From Holophagales bacterium (GTDB lineage Bacteria > Acidobacteriota > Holophagae > Holophagales > Holophagaceae): DNA of 8,182 nt. The position numbers and the translations under genes are program-made. Under the pieces are notes generated by a model, which was not told the DNA's origin, did no database searches, and saw only the letters and a list, made by a program, of their open reading frames with translations. The stretch spans positions 1 through 8,182 of the forward strand of contig JAIRRD010000077.1 in the NCBI GenBank assembly GCA_031256155.1, read 5' to 3'. How positions within the stretch are numbered: the first letter of the stretch is position 1; each line of letters begins with the position of its first letter. Below, one piece after another: positions 5,941-8,182 of the stretch.

Positions 5941-7191
5941 TCAGACCTTACGCAATATCAAGCAAGCGTTGGTGCCACCAAATCCAAAGTTGTTGTTGAG
6001 TACGTACTCAGAATCAAAACGGCACTGTACGTTGGCGCATACATCCAGATCACATTCAGGGTCTTGATTTTCAACATTGATAGTGGGCGGCGCGATACCA
6101 TTATTCATAGCCATGATTGCAATGATGGTTTCCAGACCGCCAGCAGCACCCAGAAGGTGTCCGTGCATTGATTTTGTGGAACTGACTTTGAGTTTGTCAG
6201 CATGGGCGCCAAAAGACTTCCGTATAGCCAGACATTCAATGCGATCACCAGCTGGAGTTGAAGTCCCATGCGTATTTATGTAGCCAATTTGCTCCGGTGC
6301 TATTTCGGCGTCGGCGAGGGCAGCTTTCATTGCACGCGTGGGACCATCACCGTCTTCGCTGGGACTGGTCAGGTGGTAGGCATCGCCAGTCATGCCGTAA
6401 CCGGTTACTTCCGCATATATCTTGGCACCGCGTGCTTTCGCGATTTCATATTCCTCCATTACCAGGATGCCAGCGCCTTCGCCCATAACAAATCCATCTC
6501 TGTCTTTGTCGAAGGGGCGACTGGCTTTTTCCGGTGCGTCGTTTCTGGTGGAAACAGCCCTCATGGCGGCAAATCCGCCCACGCCCAACTGATTGATTAC
6601 GGAATCAGAACCGCCTGCCAACATGCGGTCGGCGTAACCGAACATAATCAATCTGGCGGCATCCCCAATGGCGTGTGACCCAGTGGCGCAAGCTGTGGCA
6701 ACGGCGGTATTGGGGCCTTGCAGTCCGTATTTGATGCTGATATTGCCGCTAGCAAGGTTGACTATGAGACTGGGAATAAAGAAAGGGCTGGTTTTGCGCG
6801 GGCCTCTGTAGCCGTTCGCTTCATTCCAGATAGTGCCAAGCCCGCCAACACCCGAGCCAATCGCAACACCGAAGCGATGTAGTTCCTCTCTTGGCAGTTC
6901 AACATCATCCAAACCAGCGTCTTTCATGGCCTCAGAAGCTGCGGCCATGGCGTACTGAATGAAGATGTCCATCTTCTTCTGTTCTTTTTTTTCAACAAAG
7001 GGGTCGGGATTAAAATTTTTGACTTGTCCTGCTATCTTGCAGGTGAAATCAGACGTGTCAAATCGATCAATTAGCTGGATGCCGCTTTTGCCGATTATGA
7101 CAGAATCCCAGGTTTCGCCGACAGTGTTGCCACAGGGGTTTAGTGTCCCCATACCAGTAATAACTACTCGGCGGCGCTGAATGGAAGCCAT
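5941..7191 (-). CDS. fabF: beta-ketoacyl-ACP synthase II (FabF, KAS II)
   Basis: FabF condenses malonyl-ACP with acyl-ACP, extending the fatty-acid chain by two carbons in the cytoplasmic type II pathway. The 416-residue product is full length (E. coli 413) and has the Cys-His-His triad: C168 in TACATGSHA, H308 in NTHGTSTPAGD and H343 in STKSMHGHLLGAAGG, with K340 also conserved. The thiolase fold begins with RRVVITGMG and ends with NNFGFGGTNACLILRK, both typical. The start is fixed by a strong GAGGTGA ribosome binding site (complement of 7195-7201) three bases before the ATG. It follows acpP, its acyl-carrier partner, by 77 bp. The ribosome binding site sits directly after the T run of a terminator-like hairpin, so fabF is probably expressed at a fraction of acpP level. 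FabB is excluded by length and overall FabF-like sequence. Confidence 0.97.
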   Translation of the reverse strand: MASIQRRRVVITGMGTLNPCGNTVGETWDSVIIGKSGIQLIDRFDTSDFTCKIAGQVKNFNPDPFVEKKEQKKMDIFIQYAMAAASEAMKDAGLDDVELPREELHRFGVAIGSGVGGLGTIWNEANGYRGPRKTSPFFIPSLIVNLASGNISIKYGLQGPNTAVATACATGSHAIGDAARLIMFGYADRMLAGGSDSVINQLGVGGFAAMRAVSTRNDAPEKASRPFDKDRDGFVMGEGAGILVMEEYEIAKARGAKIYAEVTGYGMTGDAYHLTSPSEDGDGPTRAMKAALADAEIAPEQIGYINTHGTSTPAGDRIECLAIRKSFGAHADKLKVSSTKSMHGHLLGAAGGLETIIAIMAMNNGIAPPTINVENQDPECDLDVCANVQCRFDSEYVLNNNFGFGGTNACLILRKV

Positions 7192-7201
7192 GTGTCACCT
7201 C

Positions 7202-7245
7202 AAAAAAAACAGCGCCGCAACGGCCAAGTCAATGACCTTGCGGCT
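7202..7245 (-). terminator. intrinsic terminator or attenuator between acpP and fabF
   Basis: On the minus strand AGCCGCAA (complement of 7238-7245) pairs with TTGCGGC (complement of 7214-7220) over at least seven GC-rich pairs. After a short GCTG linker comes a run of eight T (complement of 7202-7209). A small inner GTC/GAC pairing at 7228-7236 can tighten the 17-base loop. The element lies 24 bases after the acpP stop, and the T run touches the fabF Shine-Dalgarno. Partial termination here would give much more acpP than fabF mRNA, fitting the high demand for carrier protein. Confidence 0.7.
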
Positions 7246-7268
7246 AAAAGGTAAAACTCAAAGGTTCA

Positions 7269-7508
7269 TCAAGCCTTTGGATGCTTTTCAATGTAGGTGA
7301 TAGCGTCACCAACAGTTTTGATTTTTTCCTGCTCGTTCTCGGGGATTTCGACCCCAAAGGCCTCTTCTATGGCCATTATTATCTCGACCAAGTCCAAACT
7401 GTCAGCACCAAGATCGTCAACGAAGTTGCTGCTTTCGACAATCGAATCCTCCGGTTTAGCCAATTGCTCGGCAATAATAGCGATAACTTTTTTTCGGGTC
7501 TCACTCAT
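7269..7508 (-). CDS. acpP: acyl carrier protein (AcpP)
   Basis: AcpP carries growing fatty acyl chains as thioesters on a 4'-phosphopantetheine arm and delivers them to FabF and the other synthesis enzymes. The 79-residue acidic product has the attachment serine S37 in LGADSLDLVEI, followed by the recognition helix and EEAFGVEIPENEQEKIKTVGDAI, all characteristic. The reading frame is open 17 codons further upstream, but the start at 7508 is chosen because AAGGAG (complement of 7514-7519) lies five bases before this ATG and the homologous protein begins MSETRKKV. fabF follows downstream, as in many bacteria. However, no fabD, fabG or fabH precedes it; instead a divergent Xer recombinase begins 173 bp away. 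A compact promoter lies just upstream. Confidence 0.98.
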   Translation of the reverse strand: MSETRKKVIAIIAEQLAKPEDSIVESSNFVDDLGADSLDLVEIIMAIEEAFGVEIPENEQEKIKTVGDAITYIEKHPKA

Positions 7509-7530
7509 GGACTCTCCTTCTAAACATGCG

Positions 7531-7559
7531 AGATTATCACACCTGCTGGTCAATGCCAA
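7531..7559 (-). promoter_or_regulatory. candidate acpP promoter
   Basis: Reading the minus strand, TTGGCA (complement of 7554-7559, five of six -35 bases) is followed by TAATCT (7531-7536) at 17 bp. The overlapping and better -10 GATAAT (7533-7538) lies at 15 bp and is preceded by TGT. Either would start transcription about 15-20 bases before the ribosome binding site, giving a very short leader suited to a highly expressed gene. Predicted from sequence only. Confidence 0.45.
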
Positions 7560-7667
7560 GTGCTTGCAAAAACACCAAAAGACATGATGGACTCTTTTGT
7601 CAGAATTATCAAGAAGTACTTTGTAGCCCGTCCCGAAAACTTCTATATCGAATTATTAGGGAACGTG

Positions 7668-7682
7668 TATAGTCTAACTATA
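7668..7682 (+). promoter_or_regulatory. -10-like palindrome abutting the xer start codon
   Basis: TATAGT (7668-7673) and ACTATA (7677-7682) form a six-bp inverted repeat around CTA, whose last base is the A of the recombinase ATG. TATAGT is a five-of-six -10 match. If used, transcription would begin at about 7680-7682, so the message would be leaderless or nearly so, consistent with the absence of a good Shine-Dalgarno. No clear -35 is seen, so confidence is low. Confidence 0.3.
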
Positions 7683-8182
7683 TGCCTAGACCGCCGGAAA
7701 TACATGTGCCCGATGGGGGTTGGCCCCTTGGTTGGGCGGATACGTTGAGGGAGTTTGAGGTTTATCTCAACTTGGAGAGGGGACTTGCCCTAATGACGTG
7801 TTCAAGCTATTTGTCCGATTTGAAAATATTTACCTCCTGGGCCTGCGATAAGAGCTTAAATCCTTCAGAACTGAACCGGGACCTTATTACTGAGTTTCTG
7901 GCGGATCAACAGGCAAAGGCCAAGAAATCGCGATCATTGGCCAGAATGGCATCCACTCTAAGGCAGTTTCTCAATTATTTGCGCCAAGAGGGCAGTGCTA
8001 ACAGTGGCTCTGAAGCTGTATTAAAATCCCAGCGCTTGTCGTTTGTACTGCCAAAAATACTTGGAGAAAGCGATGTTGAACGATTAATAAATGCGCCAAA
8101 CACTGATACCCAGCTTGGTATCAGAGACCGCGCTTGGATCGAATTGCTGTATGCCTCTGGTATGCGCGTGAGTGAGCTGGCT
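7682..8182 (+). CDS. xerD: XerC/XerD-type site-specific tyrosine recombinase (3' end outside window)
   Basis: Xer recombinases resolve chromosome dimers at dif near the replication terminus, acting with FtsK; mobile elements can also exploit them. The 167 visible residues start MPRPPEIHVPDGGWPLGWADTL and continue with the SAM-like core-binding domain (about 20-105; YLNLERGLALMTCSSYLSDLKIF, then STLRQFLNYLRQEG). The catalytic domain then begins: LPKILGESDVERLINAP, LGIRDRAWIELLYASGMRVSELA. The arginine in SGMRVSEL is the first catalytic residue (Arg I); the remaining active-site residues, including the tyrosine, lie beyond the window. A TAG in frame at 7670-7672 makes ATG 7682 the earliest start; a GTG nine codons in is possible. 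The N-terminus is roughly a dozen residues longer than E. coli XerD. XerD is favoured over XerC by the SEXXVERLL.AP and LRDRA-like segments, but this distinction is not certain. Confidence 0.85.
   Translation, partial: MPRPPEIHVPDGGWPLGWADTLREFEVYLNLERGLALMTCSSYLSDLKIFTSWACDKSLNPSELNRDLITEFLADQQAKAKKSRSLARMASTLRQFLNYLRQEGSANSGSEAVLKSQRLSFVLPKILGESDVERLINAPNTDTQLGIRDRAWIELLYASGMRVSELA

Noticed and set aside
7509..7559. 17-residue N-terminal extension of AcpP
   Set aside because: The strong AAGGAG site and family N-terminus fix the start at 7508; the extension spans the promoter.
7560..7748. Plus-strand 62-codon open frame upstream of xer
   Set aside because: It overlaps the clearly homologous recombinase in another frame and covers the acpP promoter region; no protein features.
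1..8182. CRISPR array, tRNA or rRNA genes
   Set aside because: No regularly spaced direct repeats and no recognisable tRNA cloverleaf or rRNA sequence were seen on either strand.

Overview
The window holds a stretch of bacterial chromosome with moderate GC content. It has five recognisable housekeeping genes (mnmE, uvrB, fabF, acpP and a xerC/xerD-type recombinase) plus a small accessory segment. A lipoprotein signal peptide with a clear lipobox, bacterial type II fatty-acid synthesis genes and Shine-Dalgarno sites point to a Gram-negative-like bacterium. The combination of a membrane-anchored DUF116 protein next to uvrB and an acpP-fabF pair is not the enterobacterial layout. My impression is a less-studied phylum (PVC-like lineages such as Kiritimatiellota or Lentisphaerota are possible), but the sequence alone does not prove this.

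Layout. Positions 1-1119 (+) are the 3' five-sixths of mnmE (tRNA wobble-uridine modification GTPase). Inside its coding sequence, at 395-410, is a perfect 16-bp palindrome that matches the ParB-binding parS sequence, so this region is probably close to the replication origin. Positions 1120-1431 carry no credible gene but are rich in hairpins: a short GC-rich terminator-like stem, an overlapping 42-nt hairpin, a possible promoter, and nested inverted repeats leading to the next gene. Positions 1432-2088 (+) encode an unrecognised 218-residue lipoprotein. A 25-bp perfect inverted repeat (2084-2138) overlaps its stop codon and leads into mrr (2159-3073, +), a full-length Mrr-type methylation-dependent restriction endonuclease. 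The lipoprotein, the palindrome and mrr look like an accessory insertion between core genes.

From 3094 to 7508 all genes are on the minus strand and, read in their own direction, run acpP (7508-7269), fabF (7191-5941), uvrB (5886-3871), DUF116 gene (3849-3094). Gaps are 77, 54 and 21 bp, consistent with a transcription unit. A terminator-like hairpin with an eight-T run sits in the acpP-fabF gap, immediately upstream of the fabF ribosome binding site, and probably lowers expression after acpP. mrr and the DUF116 gene converge with only 20 bp between them. Divergent from acpP, at 7682 (+), a XerC/XerD-family tyrosine recombinase begins and runs off the window end.

Together the genes cover tRNA modification, fatty-acid elongation (AcpP carries the chain that FabF extends), nucleotide excision repair (UvrB), foreign DNA restriction (Mrr) and chromosome maintenance (parS, Xer recombinase). 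I found no CRISPR array, rRNA, tRNA or intact insertion sequence. The least explained parts are the hairpin-rich gap at 1120-1431, the lipoprotein, the 55-nt palindrome before mrr, and the cysteine-rich membrane DUF116 protein.
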